Positions 1 through 7,180 are shown, counted from the first letter of the stretch. The stretch: DNA of 10,508 nucleotides from Hemicentrotus pulcherrimus (GCA_003118195.1 BEXV01003795.1:25403-35910), one strand, 5' to 3'. The notes: generated by a model not told the origin, from the letters alone. Numbers and translations: made by a program.

Positions 1-10
1 CCCTTATAAA

Positions 11-272
11 AAAGTACCATGGTAACCATGGTAAAACCATGGTAAAACCATGGTACCACTATGGTACCTGTGGTACTCGTCTCTAACCATGGTACTACCA
101 TCAAAGAACCATGGTTTTACCATTGTTATATGACAAGTACCATCGTATACCATGGTACTTCCAAATGTGTACCATGGTACTCTATGGTCCCTGTGGTACT
201 CGCCTCTAACCATGGTACTACCATGCAAGAACCATGGTATTACCACGGTTATATGACAAGTACCATGGTATA
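11..272. repeat. Palindromic ACCATGGT satellite cluster 1
   Basis: The self-complementary octamer ACCATGGT recurs with irregular short spacers. The first four copies start at 16, 25, 36 and 47, and more copies and one-base variants continue to about 270. GGTACC-type palindromes are interleaved with them. Because each unit is its own reverse complement, both strands carry the same motif, and the cluster could fold into many small hairpins or cruciforms. Short open frames on both strands through here are only the repeat read as Met-Val, Pro-Trp or His-Gly strings. The left end of the cluster may lie outside the window. Confidence 0.9.
61..271. repeat. 123-bp higher-order tandem duplication within cluster 1
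   Basis: The segment starting at 61 (ATGGTACCTGTGGTACTCG) recurs at 184 with few substitutions. The shared non-palindromic tract TATATGACAAGTACCAT lies at the same 123-bp offset in both copies. The first copy is about 61-183 and the second 184-271, the latter cut short by unrelated sequence after about 272. The cluster has therefore grown by segmental duplication as well as by octamer repetition. Confidence 0.85.
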
Positions 273-1252
273 ATTGGCAGTTGTTTGTTTCTAACAGTAC
301 CCTATGTTGTGTTGTAAAAAGTAGGCCTAGCAATACAGCTAGGAATCTGACTAAAATTTAATATATGCATTAATGCAGTTTAAGACTTGTGCAGTTTTTA
401 TTATGGGAAAACAAGAGTGGAAAACTCAACTTTCATCTGACTTTTTATCAATAGTGTGTAATTTATGTAGAAATTGTGCAACATCTTGAAATGTCATAAA
501 GAAGGTCTGCACAAGTCAACCCTATTACCTACAAGCCCCAACCCCACACGACCAGCGCATGCAGTTAGTACAGTTACACAACCAAGGAGCAGCCATTTTG
601 TGTGCCGAGGATCGCTGTACATGCAGTGCAGTGTACGTGCAGTGCAGTGTACGTGTATGCTGTGTACATGCAGCAATGTAGCTAGTACGTGCACTGTTCA
701 CAGTCCAGCTTCATGCCTTGTGTACATCTTGTTCTTTGAGATCTGCAATATATCATGCTGAATTCTGGTTTTCCCGGCTAATCTACAACAATATGGGTAA
801 GTTTAAGAATCATCTACTTTATTTACAATATGTAGGCCTAGACCTACATAGATCTAGACCTAGTCGATGTCTAGATAGATTTATGACATTGTCAACTGGA
901 ACTTAAAGTACCTTCGACAGGATAACAGTTAAGACTGAACATGTATGATCCCATGTACGTAATTTGTTGTAGTATCTTGATGGGTTTATGGGGCATATCA
1001 TTCAAACTTTCAGAGCAAAATTTATCCATTTACATACACATTGTCATTAACTCTACTGTTAGTATCAAGTGTCATATTGTTCAAAGGATTGAATGTTTTA
1101 TTTTCTTAGAAAATGAATAGAATACTGCATAAAAATCCAGCAAATTAACGAATTAAGCTAATCGATGTCATGTCTGCCTCTGCTCTGTGACTGATGTGTG
1201 ATTTCATGATGATAGTTGTATTTAATTCAAAATTGTCTTTTTTAAATTACAG
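273..1252. other. No gene recognised; A+T-rich DNA with minor repeats
   Basis: Nothing here supports a protein-coding gene. The open frames are short, and one near 474-761 begins at TTG, not ATG. The stretch contains a GTAC-rich 16-bp tandem repeat (621-667) and a TAGGCCTAGACC / TAGATCTAGACC palindrome-rich patch near 833-877. A good splice-donor-like sequence, ATGG|GTAAGT, has its cut after 796. A splice-acceptor-like TTTAAATTACAG ends at 1252. The last two might bound an intron of an untranslated transcript, but the joined reading frame stops after a few codons. Confidence 0.5.
621..667. repeat. Three-copy 16-bp tandem repeat, GCAGTGCAGTGTAC
   Basis: The units at 621-636 and 637-652 differ by one base (ATGCAGTGCAGTGTAC, GTGCAGTGCAGTGTAC). 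A third, diverged 15-bp unit follows at 653-667. Each ends in GTAC, so the array is rich in self-complementary ends. A partial inverse, GTACGTGCACTG, follows near 686. Confidence 0.8.
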
Positions 1253-1411
1253 ATATATACGCAACATGACAAATGAGTAGTTTCCATATCGACGTCGTTC
1301 TCTATCATAATCTTGATCAGAACATGTTGCGAACTCTAATGAATTTGAACATTGGCATTATCGACTTTTGTTCTGTCTTTGAACACCATCGACATCAAAA
1401 TTTGATTGAAG
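1253..1411 (+). other. Possible untranslated or decayed exon
   Basis: The segment is bounded by an acceptor-like TTTAAATTACAG on the left and a strong donor-like AAG|GTAAGAA on the right, and is 159 bases long. An ATG at 1273 opens a frame across it with no stop before the donor, but an in-frame TGA lies at 1267, so coding would have to start inside this exon. The short peptide matches nothing I recognise. It could be a lncRNA exon, a decayed gene fragment or chance splice-like sites. Confidence 0.2.
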
Positions 1412-1517
1412 GTAAGAACCTCCTCTTTTGCAAGTCTGATCCTGACTCCGGCTAATGATGAATTTATCGACTTTGGATCTGTCTTTGATCATGTCTTCGA
1501 TCACCGTCGACGTCAAA
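1340..1517 (+). repeat. Diverged direct duplication, about 106-bp spacing
   Basis: TTATCGACTTT..TCTGTCTTTGA followed by ATCGACATCAAA (about 1358-1400) recurs as TTATCGACTTT..TCTGTCTTTGA and GTCGACGTCAAA (about 1464-1517). The second copy has about 10 extra bases. Read in their own frames, the copies give similar peptides, IDFCSVFEHHRHQ and IDFGSVFDH..DHRRRQ. The two frames differ, so they are not one continuous protein as the sequence stands. Confidence 0.65.
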
Positions 1518-1770
1518 CTCTACACCAAGTTTCACTATCGCCATACATGGACTTCGCATCCGATCGACATAGCAGACTCTGGGCTTTCATTCATCATTCA
1601 TTTTTGAACTGTATTATGAGGAATACTGTGTTGAAAGTGCTTAATTTAGGTAGTAGATTTGTAAATTATAACAAAAAATCAATCATGCAATGTAATCAAT
1701 GCTTTCCTGTTAATTAAGTTACATGCAGAATGGAAAGGCGACTGGGTGCGTGCAGTAACATTATAATACA
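1518..1770. other. No recognised feature
   Basis: The sequence is A+T-rich. An open frame runs through it to 1717, but its only available start is TTG at 1406, and its composition suggests no domain. No splice sites or regulatory elements can be defended. Confidence 0.4.
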
Positions 1771-2050
1771 AGTACCATGGCAACCTATATATACAGGAGA
1801 ACAATGGTAACGAAAGGTATGGGAGAACCATGGTAACCATGGTACAGAAAACCATGGTCATAGTACCAAGAACTATGGTAACCATGGTACCGAGAACCAT
1901 GGTAACCATGGTACCGAGAACCATGGTTACCATGGTACCGAACACCATGTTAACACTGAACCATGGTTACCATGGTTCTTTGTCCAAATTACCATCCACC
2001 ATGAGAACCATGGTAAACATGGTACCGCAAGGATGGTACTTCCATGTTTT
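1771..2050. repeat. Palindromic ACCATGGT satellite cluster 2
   Basis: This is the same octamer as in cluster 1, here with a local 24-bp higher-order period. Three successive units (1869-1892, 1893-1916, 1917-1940) follow the pattern AGAACCATGG, T[A/T]ACCATGGTACCG. Flanking copies are more diverged and reach to about 2050. Frames read here as repeated Met-Val-Thr-Met-Val-Pro on the + strand and Met-Val-Leu-Gly-Thr on the - strand are repeat artefacts. Confidence 0.9.
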
Positions 2051-2083
2051 TTTGTTTTTTTTTGTTTTTTTTGTTTTTTTTGT
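2047..2083 (+). repeat. Poly(T) tract with spaced G
   Basis: Runs of seven to nine T are separated by single G, with a period of about 9-10 bases. It directly follows satellite cluster 2 and precedes a short CpG-rich stretch (about 2095-2180). It might be the reverse complement of an A-rich retroelement tail, but no element body is visible. Confidence 0.8.
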
Positions 2084-2163
2084 TAGGGCACTGACCTCTA
2101 CCATTCCCGACCCTGCGAACGCTTTAAGTTGGCTCGCACGCGCGGCAGCCATGTTACCCTTCC

Positions 2164-2225
2164 AAGAGCGGTACGCGCTTATTTTTTTTTTTTTTACACA
2201 ACTGTTTAGCCATTTTCGCGAAAAA
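2164..2225 (-). repeat. Left outer arm of the inverted repeat
   Basis: Read on the - strand this gives AAAATGGCTAAACAGTTGTG, a poly(A) run, then GCGCGTACCGCTC. The right outer arm matches it with one substitution in the core, a shorter A run and a 5-base insertion. A run of ten A and one of twelve or so T interrupt it on the + strand, so lengths may be unreliable. Confidence 0.7.
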
Positions 2226-2335
2226 AAAAATCAAAGAAGTGCTTTGGTGAAAGAGTCTAAGTTGACAATTACCAGCAGCAATATATAGTGTACCCAATAT
2301 AGTACATGTCCAAGCACGTACGTACACCCAGGGAA

Positions 2336-3846
2336 GGTAAGATGATGAAAGGAAAAAAAAAAAACATAGAAAATGGAGAGGATAATGGTGAAAGAAAGAC
2401 AAGAGGATAGATCGAATGAAATACAAAGAAATACCAAACAAAAGAGAACATGATAGATAAAAGGAAAAACAAAGAAATACATAACGAAGGAGAAAAGGAT
2501 AGCTTTAAGGAAAAACAACGAAATACATAACGAAAGATCGACGGAAGAGGATAGAATAATTAAATGAGAAACAAAGAAATATATAACGACGGATCGAGAA
2601 GATGATAGATTGAAGGAAAAAACAAATACATAACGAAAGAGAAGATGATAGATCAAAGGAAAAACAAGAAAATACATAACACAAGAGAAGATGATAGATT
2701 GAAGGAAAACAAGGAAATACATAATGAAGGAGAAGATGATAGAGTGAAAGAGAAACAAAGAAATATATAACATAACAGAAGATGATAGATTGAAGGAAAA
2801 ACAAGGAAATACATGGCGAAAGAGAAACAAAGAAATATATAGCATAACAGAAGATGATAGATTGAAGGAAAAACAAGGAAACACATGGCGAAAGAGAAAC
2901 AAAGAAATATATAACATAACCGAAGATGATAGATTGAAGGAAAAACAAGGAAATACATAACGAAGGAGAAGATGATAGAGTGAAAGAGAAACAAAGGAAT
3001 ACCTAGAATAAGATAAGGTGATATATATATTGAAGGAAAAACAAGAACAAACAAGGAAATACATAACATAAGAGAAGATGATAGATTGAAGTAAAACAAG
3101 GAAATACACAACGAAGGAGAAGATGATAGAGTGAAAGAAAAACAAAGAAATACCTAGAATAAGATAAGGTGATATATATTGAAGGAAAAACAAGGAAAAA
3201 CAAGGAAATACATAACATAAGAGAAGATGATAGATTGAAGTAAAACAAGGAAATACATAACGAAGGAGAAGATGATAGAGTGAAATAGAAACAAAGAAAT
3301 ATATAACATAACAGAAGATGATAGATTGAAGGAAAAACAAGGAAATACATGGCGAAAAATAAGATGATAGATTGAAGGAAAAACAAGGAAATACATGACA
3401 CAAGAGAAGATGATAGACTGAAGGAAAAACAAGAAAATACATGACGAACGAAGGAGAAGATGATAGAGTGAAAGAGAAACAAAGAAACACCTAGAATAAG
3501 ATAAAGTGATATATTGAAGGAAAAACAAGGAAATACATAACAAAGGAGAAGATAATAGATAAAAGGAAACAAAAGGGAAATATCGAAAATAATATCGCTA
3601 GTGATATTCGTTTGTCTTGCAATGTGGTTAATAAGGAATCTAAAAGAAACACGACGTCATTTTCGTGCGCTATCTGCACCGCATTGCGAGACAAACGAAT
3701 ATCACTAGCGATATTATTGTTTGATACTACCTCTGCAATGAGTAACATATTTAGCAAAAGGGAAATACATAACAAAAGAGAAAAAAGAAACAAAGAAAAA
3801 CAAGGAAAAACATGACGAAAGAAACAAGGATAGATTGAAAGGAAAA
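2336..3846 (+). repeat. 46-bp minisatellite, purine-rich arm
   Basis: There are about 25-30 imperfect units on an approximately 46-bp period. The unit begins AAGATGATAG, continues ATTGAAGGAAAAACAAGG and ends AAATACATAACGAAGGAG. A variant unit with CCTAGAATAAGATAAGGTG recurs near 3000, 3160 and 3490, showing higher-order duplication of about 170-330 bp blocks. The complementary strand has almost no stop codons in any frame, so it shows long overlapping minus-strand open frames rich in Phe, Ser, Leu and Tyr. These shift frame every unit (46 is not a multiple of 3) and are not genes. A nested hairpin element interrupts the arm at 3588-3718. Confidence 0.9.
3588..3718. mobile_element. Small hairpin element with 37-bp inverted repeats
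   Basis: The left arm 3588-3624 and the right arm 3682-3718 are reverse complements at 36 of 37 positions (one T/C difference, in the TTGCAATG end). They enclose 57 bases of non-repetitive sequence (3625-3681). The base composition is unlike the surrounding GA-rich array. The 13-mer CAAAAGGGAAATA occurs on both sides (3570-3582 and 3755-3767) and could be a target-site duplication, but it resembles the array unit, so this is weak. The structure fits a MITE-like non-autonomous insertion or a transcribed hairpin. It contains no coding capacity. Confidence 0.65.
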
Positions 3847-3847
3847 T

Positions 3848-4812
3848 GTGTTTCCTTGTATTTCCTTTTATCCATCATCTTCTCTTTCTTCATTTTTTTT
3901 TCTATGTTTCTCCTTCAATCTATCCTTGTCTCTTTCGTCATGTATTTTTTTTTTGTTTTTCTTTCAATCTATTCTTGTTTCTTTCTTCATGTATTTCTTT
4001 GTTTTTCTTTCAATATATCATCTTCTCTTTTGTCATGTATTTCCCTGTTTTTCCTTCAATTTATCATCTTCTTGTTCGTCATGTATTTCCCTGTTTTTCT
4101 TTTTATCTATCATCTTATCTTATGTTATGTATTCCTTTGTTTCTCTTCCAATCCATCATCTTCTCTTATGATATGTATTTATTTGTTTCTCTTTCAATCT
4201 ATCATCTTCTCTTTTGTTATGTATTTCCTTGTTTTTCCTTCAATTTATCATCTTCTCTTTTGTCATGTATTTCCCTGTTTTTCTTGTTATCTATCATCTT
4301 CTCTTACGTTATGTATTCCTTTGTTTCTTTTTCAATTCATCATCTTCTCTTGTTTAATGGATTTCCTTGTTTTTCCTTCAATTTATCATTTTCTCTTTCG
4401 TCATGTATTTCTTTGTTTTTCTTTTAAGCTATCATATTGTCTTCTGTGATGCTTTTTTTTTGTTTTTTTTTTTTGTCTATTCTCTTCCAGTCTTTAATTA
4501 TGTATTCTTTCAATTCATCATCTTCTTGATCTTTCGTTGTATATTTCTTTGTTTCTCATGTAATTAATCTATCCTCTTCCGTCAATCTTTCGTTATGTAT
4601 TTTTTTTTCTTAAATCTTTCTTTTCTCCTTTGTTATTTATTTCTTTGTTTTTCCTTTTATCTATCATGTTCTCTTTTGTTGTGTATTTCTGTGTTTTTCC
4701 TTTTATCTATCTTTTTCTCCTTCGCTATGTATTTCGTTGGTTTCTTTTTATTTACCATCTTCTCTTTTGTTGTAATCTTCTTTGTTATTCCCACTATCCT
4801 CTTGTATTTCCT
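3848..4812 (+). repeat. 46-bp minisatellite, inverted pyrimidine-rich arm
   Basis: This is the reverse complement of the left-arm unit. TCTATCATCTTCTC, then a TTTTGTTATG/TTTCGTCATG variant, then TATTTCCTTGTTTTTCCTTC recurs. The spacing is 46 bp where measured (CATCTTCTCT at 4203 and 4249). Orientation flips at a small palindrome, GGAAAA-TGTG-TTTCC, near 3841-3855. Units decay and become T-rich beyond about 4440. Plus-strand open frames here are the same stop-poor low-complexity artefact as on the minus strand of the other arm. Confidence 0.9.
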
Positions 4813-4976
4813 AATTAGGGCCCCCAACACCTACGAAGTACAAATAGATCTAGATTCAATAGTTATCGCAGCCGCTGACACATAAAGTATTACGTGTGTA
4901 TGTACAGCTCAGCACAGCTCAACAACCGGGAATGGGTATGTTTGGACTCTGTTTCTAGCCGTTTGCAAAGTATTTT

Positions 4977-5030
4977 TGACTGAAATGGCTAAACAGTTGA
5001 GTAAAAAAATATGCGCGAGCGGTACGGCTC
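4977..5030 (+). repeat. Right outer arm of the inverted repeat
   Basis: GAAATGGCTAAACAGTTG, then AGTAAAAAAA, then GCGCG and TACGGCTC match the reverse complement of the left outer arm. This shows that the inverted symmetry extends beyond the minisatellite into complex sequence. The 160 bases between the array and this arm (4813-4976) align only patchily to the corresponding left flank (2226-2335). Confidence 0.7.
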
Positions 5031-5044
5031 AGTGTACGTTACGT

Positions 5045-5052
5045 TATAAAAG
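5045..5052 (+). promoter_or_regulatory. TATA box TATAAAAG
   Basis: A consensus TATAAAAG sits just outside the right end of the inverted repeat. It is about 150 bases upstream of an ATG-started open frame at 5194. A start site would be expected near 5075. The octamer can occur by chance in A+T-rich DNA, so function is only inferred from its arrangement with the open frame and the AATAAA downstream. Confidence 0.35.
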
Positions 5053-5193
5053 GCTGTACTGTCTGACTGTTTATACACCATTTTTGTCATTACCTGGGAT
5101 GTTTCGATTCATGTTGTATTACTAGAGGAGGCCTTAGAAGTTAGATTTAAGCCCTTTGTTTTATTATTCTCTAGAAAGAAAACATACAAATGC

Positions 5194-5475
5194 ATGGTTA
5201 TACGTACAAGATGCAAGTTGAACTCATCGAAGGCTATCCAGCTTCCTCTCCCTCTACTCCCATATCTCCCATTTTACTTTAAAGACTCTCACGCGGCGAA
5301 CGCATGGTATATACCTAGCGCGCTGCCATTGTGTACGCCGTACGTTAAGTGCAAAATGCACATTTACCTACGTATATTGTTTCTCGGACACTGCGCATTT
5401 ACCCGCCTGATTAGAATACACGAACCTTACCCGAAGCTAACCCTTCGGGCCTATTCGGAGTTACGAAGTGATTGA
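5194..5475 (+). CDS. Possible small intronless ORF, 93 aa, unrecognised
   Basis: An ATG-to-TGA open frame of 93 codons lies between a TATA box (5045) and an AATAAA (5556). The peptide has a proline- and leucine-rich stretch (about residues 17-28, LPLPLLPYLP), several Cys and Tyr residues and a basic C-terminal third. It has no clear signal peptide and no domain I recognise. The DNA is more CpG-containing than its surroundings. A perfect 7-bp hairpin, CCCGAAG-CTAACC-CTTCGGG, lies inside its 3' end near 5432-5451. That is unusual for plain coding sequence and could mean the stretch is an RNA-like or SINE-like repeat instead. Length and isolation make chance quite possible. Confidence 0.25.
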   Translation: MVIRTRCKLNSSKAIQLPLPLLPYLPFYFKDSHAANAWYIPSALPLCTPYVKCKMHIYLRILFLGHCAFTRLIRIHEPYPKLTLRAYSELRSD

Positions 5476-5555
5476 CTGGTTCACCGTAGTGTCTTTCATT
5501 AATTTTAAATATTTGAATATATGTTCATATTTGAGAAAAAATATGTTTTAAAACA

Positions 5556-5561
5556 AATAAA
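5556..5561 (+). terminator. AATAAA polyadenylation signal candidate
   Basis: A canonical AATAAA lies 80 bases after the stop of the small open frame. The surroundings are very A+T-rich, so a chance match is likely. It is listed because, with the TATA box and the open frame, it completes a compact gene-like order. Confidence 0.25.
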
Positions 5562-5639
5562 AATATAACTAATTAGAAAATATATATTATCATGTAAATG
5601 TTTGTGTTTTTGTTGGTAAATTTATATATGTTTCAATTT

Positions 5640-5830
5640 ATCGAAAACATACTCTAGTACGAAGAGCGTCGATTGCCTCGATCCATCCGGGCATTCGAGT
5701 AGGCGATAGTGCGTAAAATAAAACGTACGAGAGTACTGTACGTGTTGAATCGATGCAGGGTTTCTCTACATATATTCTACGGACGTAAATCTATTCGAAA
5801 AGCTCAAATCCACTCGAAAAGTTCAAATTG
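5640..5830 (+). promoter_or_regulatory. Probable 5' flank or promoter of the spliced gene
   Basis: Local CpG density rises here (for example GAAGAGCGTCGATTGCCTCG) compared with the A+T-rich DNA at 5490-5640. It continues into exon 1, as is common around invertebrate transcription starts. There is no TATA box at a suitable distance. Directly before the start codon, a 19-bp unit (TCGAAAAG[C/T]TCAAAT core) is repeated in tandem at 5793-5811 and 5812-5830. The exact start of transcription cannot be seen. Confidence 0.35.
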
Positions 5831-6175
5831 ATGGCGGAGGAAATTGAAAAAAAGAGGTCCAAAGCGACAGAGACCCAGTGAACCACCACGCGTATATCTA
5901 CATGATGTGCATGACGAGTGGCGGAAAGAGAGGGAGAAGTTCATAAATTCAAGCTCCAAACGAAGACGAAGAAGCAACGCTGAATTTGCAAGCCATCTAC
6001 TGCAGGTGCATGCGAGGTACTGCACTAACGAAAGATGTTTACATGTACCCTCGGGGACACCCCGGCTCCCAATCCCATCAGCAGGGCTGTCAGCGGTACC
6101 AACAAGTCCACCCTTTCAACTCCATCAAATTACCCACAGACCATTGCCTCGCCTGACGCCTATCAAGATCATCAG
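5831..6175 (+). CDS. Exon 1, uncharacterised basic protein; apparent frameshift near start
   Basis: From about 5844 to 6175 one frame is open. It encodes a basic start (KKRGPKRQRP), then VYLHDVHDEWRKEREKF, a KRRRR cluster, and NAEFASHLLQVHARYCTNER. A Pro/Ser-rich tail follows. Clusters of Lys/Arg suggest nuclear localisation. The W...EFASHLL segment looks like a short helical module; I recall similar patterns in uncharacterised invertebrate proteins, unverified. H-x3-C-x4-C-x-H follows it and might bind metal. The frame has no ATG of its own: an in-frame TGA lies at 5829. The natural-looking start ATGGCGGAGGAA at 5831 is in another frame and stops after 16 codons. A run of seven A at about 5847-5853 separates the two; six A would join them. 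The exon ends CAG|GTAGAA with two bases carried over (phase 2), and exon 2 completes the codon. The alternative open frame at 6035-6175 is rejected because it meets a stop in exon 2. Confidence 0.6.
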
Positions 6176-6481
6176 GTAGAAACTGATTACTGGTACCTTT
6201 TTTTAAACAACCGATAGATCTAGATTTTACTTTGCTACAAATGTACATGTAGGGTCTAGGGATTAGGGTGTCTGATCATGATATTGCGCAGTCTGTTTTG
6301 AGTGCTAAAGTCCTTCACATAGATAGAGATTGCTCTCATACGAAATTGGTCAATGTTTGTAATACCAAAATGAGATTCAAACGTATACTGTTTGTGAAAT
6401 ATGAATGTGATCTAGAGTTCAACCTAGACCTACTCAAGGTGAGGTGTCATGGGGGTGTGACCAAATTTTGTACATCTACGT

Positions 6482-6611
6482 AATAAGTTTGCTTTCTCAC
6501 AGGGTCTAGTTCTACTTCTAGACCTGTATACCTATTTCGAAAATTTAATAAGTTCGCTTTGCTGGAGTGGTTCTGGACCTGTAGATCTATACCTATTTCG
6601 AAAATTTAATA
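6482..6611 (+). repeat. 61-65 bp tandem duplication in intron 1
   Basis: AATAAGTT[T/C]GCTTT begins at 6482 and at 6547. Both copies end in CCTATTTCGAAAATTTAAT (first at 6531, second at 6592). The middles share a TCTAGACCTGTA / TCTGGACCTGTAGA block but differ by small indels. Confidence 0.85.
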
Positions 6612-7180
6612 TCATCAATGGAAAGAAGAACGTAAAAATTACTGTAAGACAAAATTTTCTTACAAATTGGGTGTGAAAAGATTGGCAAATTTTGCAGTCT
6701 TTTTCATCCGATCCACAAAAATTATCAACTTACCGATAACGATAAGGGTCTGGAAATCATCATTTGAATCGAGAACAGTCTACAGATATCCTCAAAATTG
6801 TTATTAATAATTGGTACCGACTGATTGTATGATATCTTGCCTTACAAATTTTGTTATTACCTTATTTTTGATGGATCACATTTTTGTATAAATCAACTGT
6901 AGAACTTCCGACTCTAAATCCCTGTGCATGAAGTAAGGTCTCCTTGTTTTTGATGTAGCGCGCACACATGATTGGACATTTTTAGATTGCGATATCTCCA
7001 AAATCCTTTGATGATAAATTTTTCTAGTTGAACCAGTTTGTAGTTAATAAAAATTGCTGTCCATTTGATTTGGTAATAAAATAATGTAAATAAATGAATT
7101 TGTGTAGAATTTGAGAAATCATATATCAAATTGATATATCACCCCTTCATAGATTTATCTTTTTAAATCTAGGATATAGA

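Larger units (their letters stand above)
2164..5030. mobile_element. Foldback-type element: giant imperfect inverted repeat
   Basis: The left half, reverse-complemented, resembles the right half. At the outer edges, the reverse complement of 2164-2225 carries AAATGGCTAAACAGTTG, then GTAAAAAAA and GCGCG. 4977-5030 carries the same series in direct orientation, followed in both by a TAC.GCTC tail. A GGACTCT/AGACTCT block lies about 35 bases inside each. The interior is a 46-bp minisatellite running purine-rich to about 3846 and pyrimidine-rich from 3848. Long inverted repeats made of tandem short repeats are the hallmark of foldback transposons (Drosophila FB, sea urchin TU). No transposase gene is present, so it would be non-autonomous. 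I could not identify target-site duplications. It could instead be an inverted satellite duplication. Confidence 0.6.

Noticed and set aside
474..761. 95-codon open frame, Cys-rich
   Set aside because: It starts at TTG. The Cys-rich part is the 16-bp GCAGTGCAGTGTAC repeat being translated.
1967..2152. Minus-strand ATG frame (Met-Ala-Ala-Ala-Arg) with Lys/Thr repeats
   Set aside because: The Lys/Thr tract is the poly(T)-with-G repeat on the other strand and the tail is satellite. Only about 20 codons are complex sequence.
1830..2288. 152-codon ATG open frame repeating Thr-Met-Val-Pro
   Set aside because: The first half is the ACCATGGT satellite read through. The remainder crosses homopolymer T and the outer arm of the inverted repeat.
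2231..3490. 419-codon minus-strand open frame, hydrophobic, membrane-protein-like
   Set aside because: It lies in the 46-bp minisatellite, overlaps equally open frames in the other phases, begins at a non-ATG codon and changes frame with each unit. It is low-complexity artefact.
3570..3767. 13-bp CAAAAGGGAAATA direct repeats as proof of transposition of the nested hairpin
   Set aside because: The 13-mer resembles the surrounding array unit, so its presence on both sides is expected without transposition. It is kept only as a weak hint.
3835..4885. Plus-strand open frames of 60-204 codons rich in Phe, Ser, Leu and Tyr
   Set aside because: These are the inverted copy of the same minisatellite, stop-poor in all frames, with no conserved domain.
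6035..6175. Alternative reading frame at the end of exon 1 with protein-like composition
   Set aside because: It ends in phase 0 at the 6175 donor, and joining to exon 2 gives a TGA after 17 codons. The other frame joins exon 2 without a stop.
6268..6483. 71-codon open frame in intron 1, possibly an alternative exon 6291-6438
   Set aside because: It starts at GTG, the upstream acceptor (ATTGCGCAG) lacks a pyrimidine tract, and no domain is recognisable. Transcript data could revive it.
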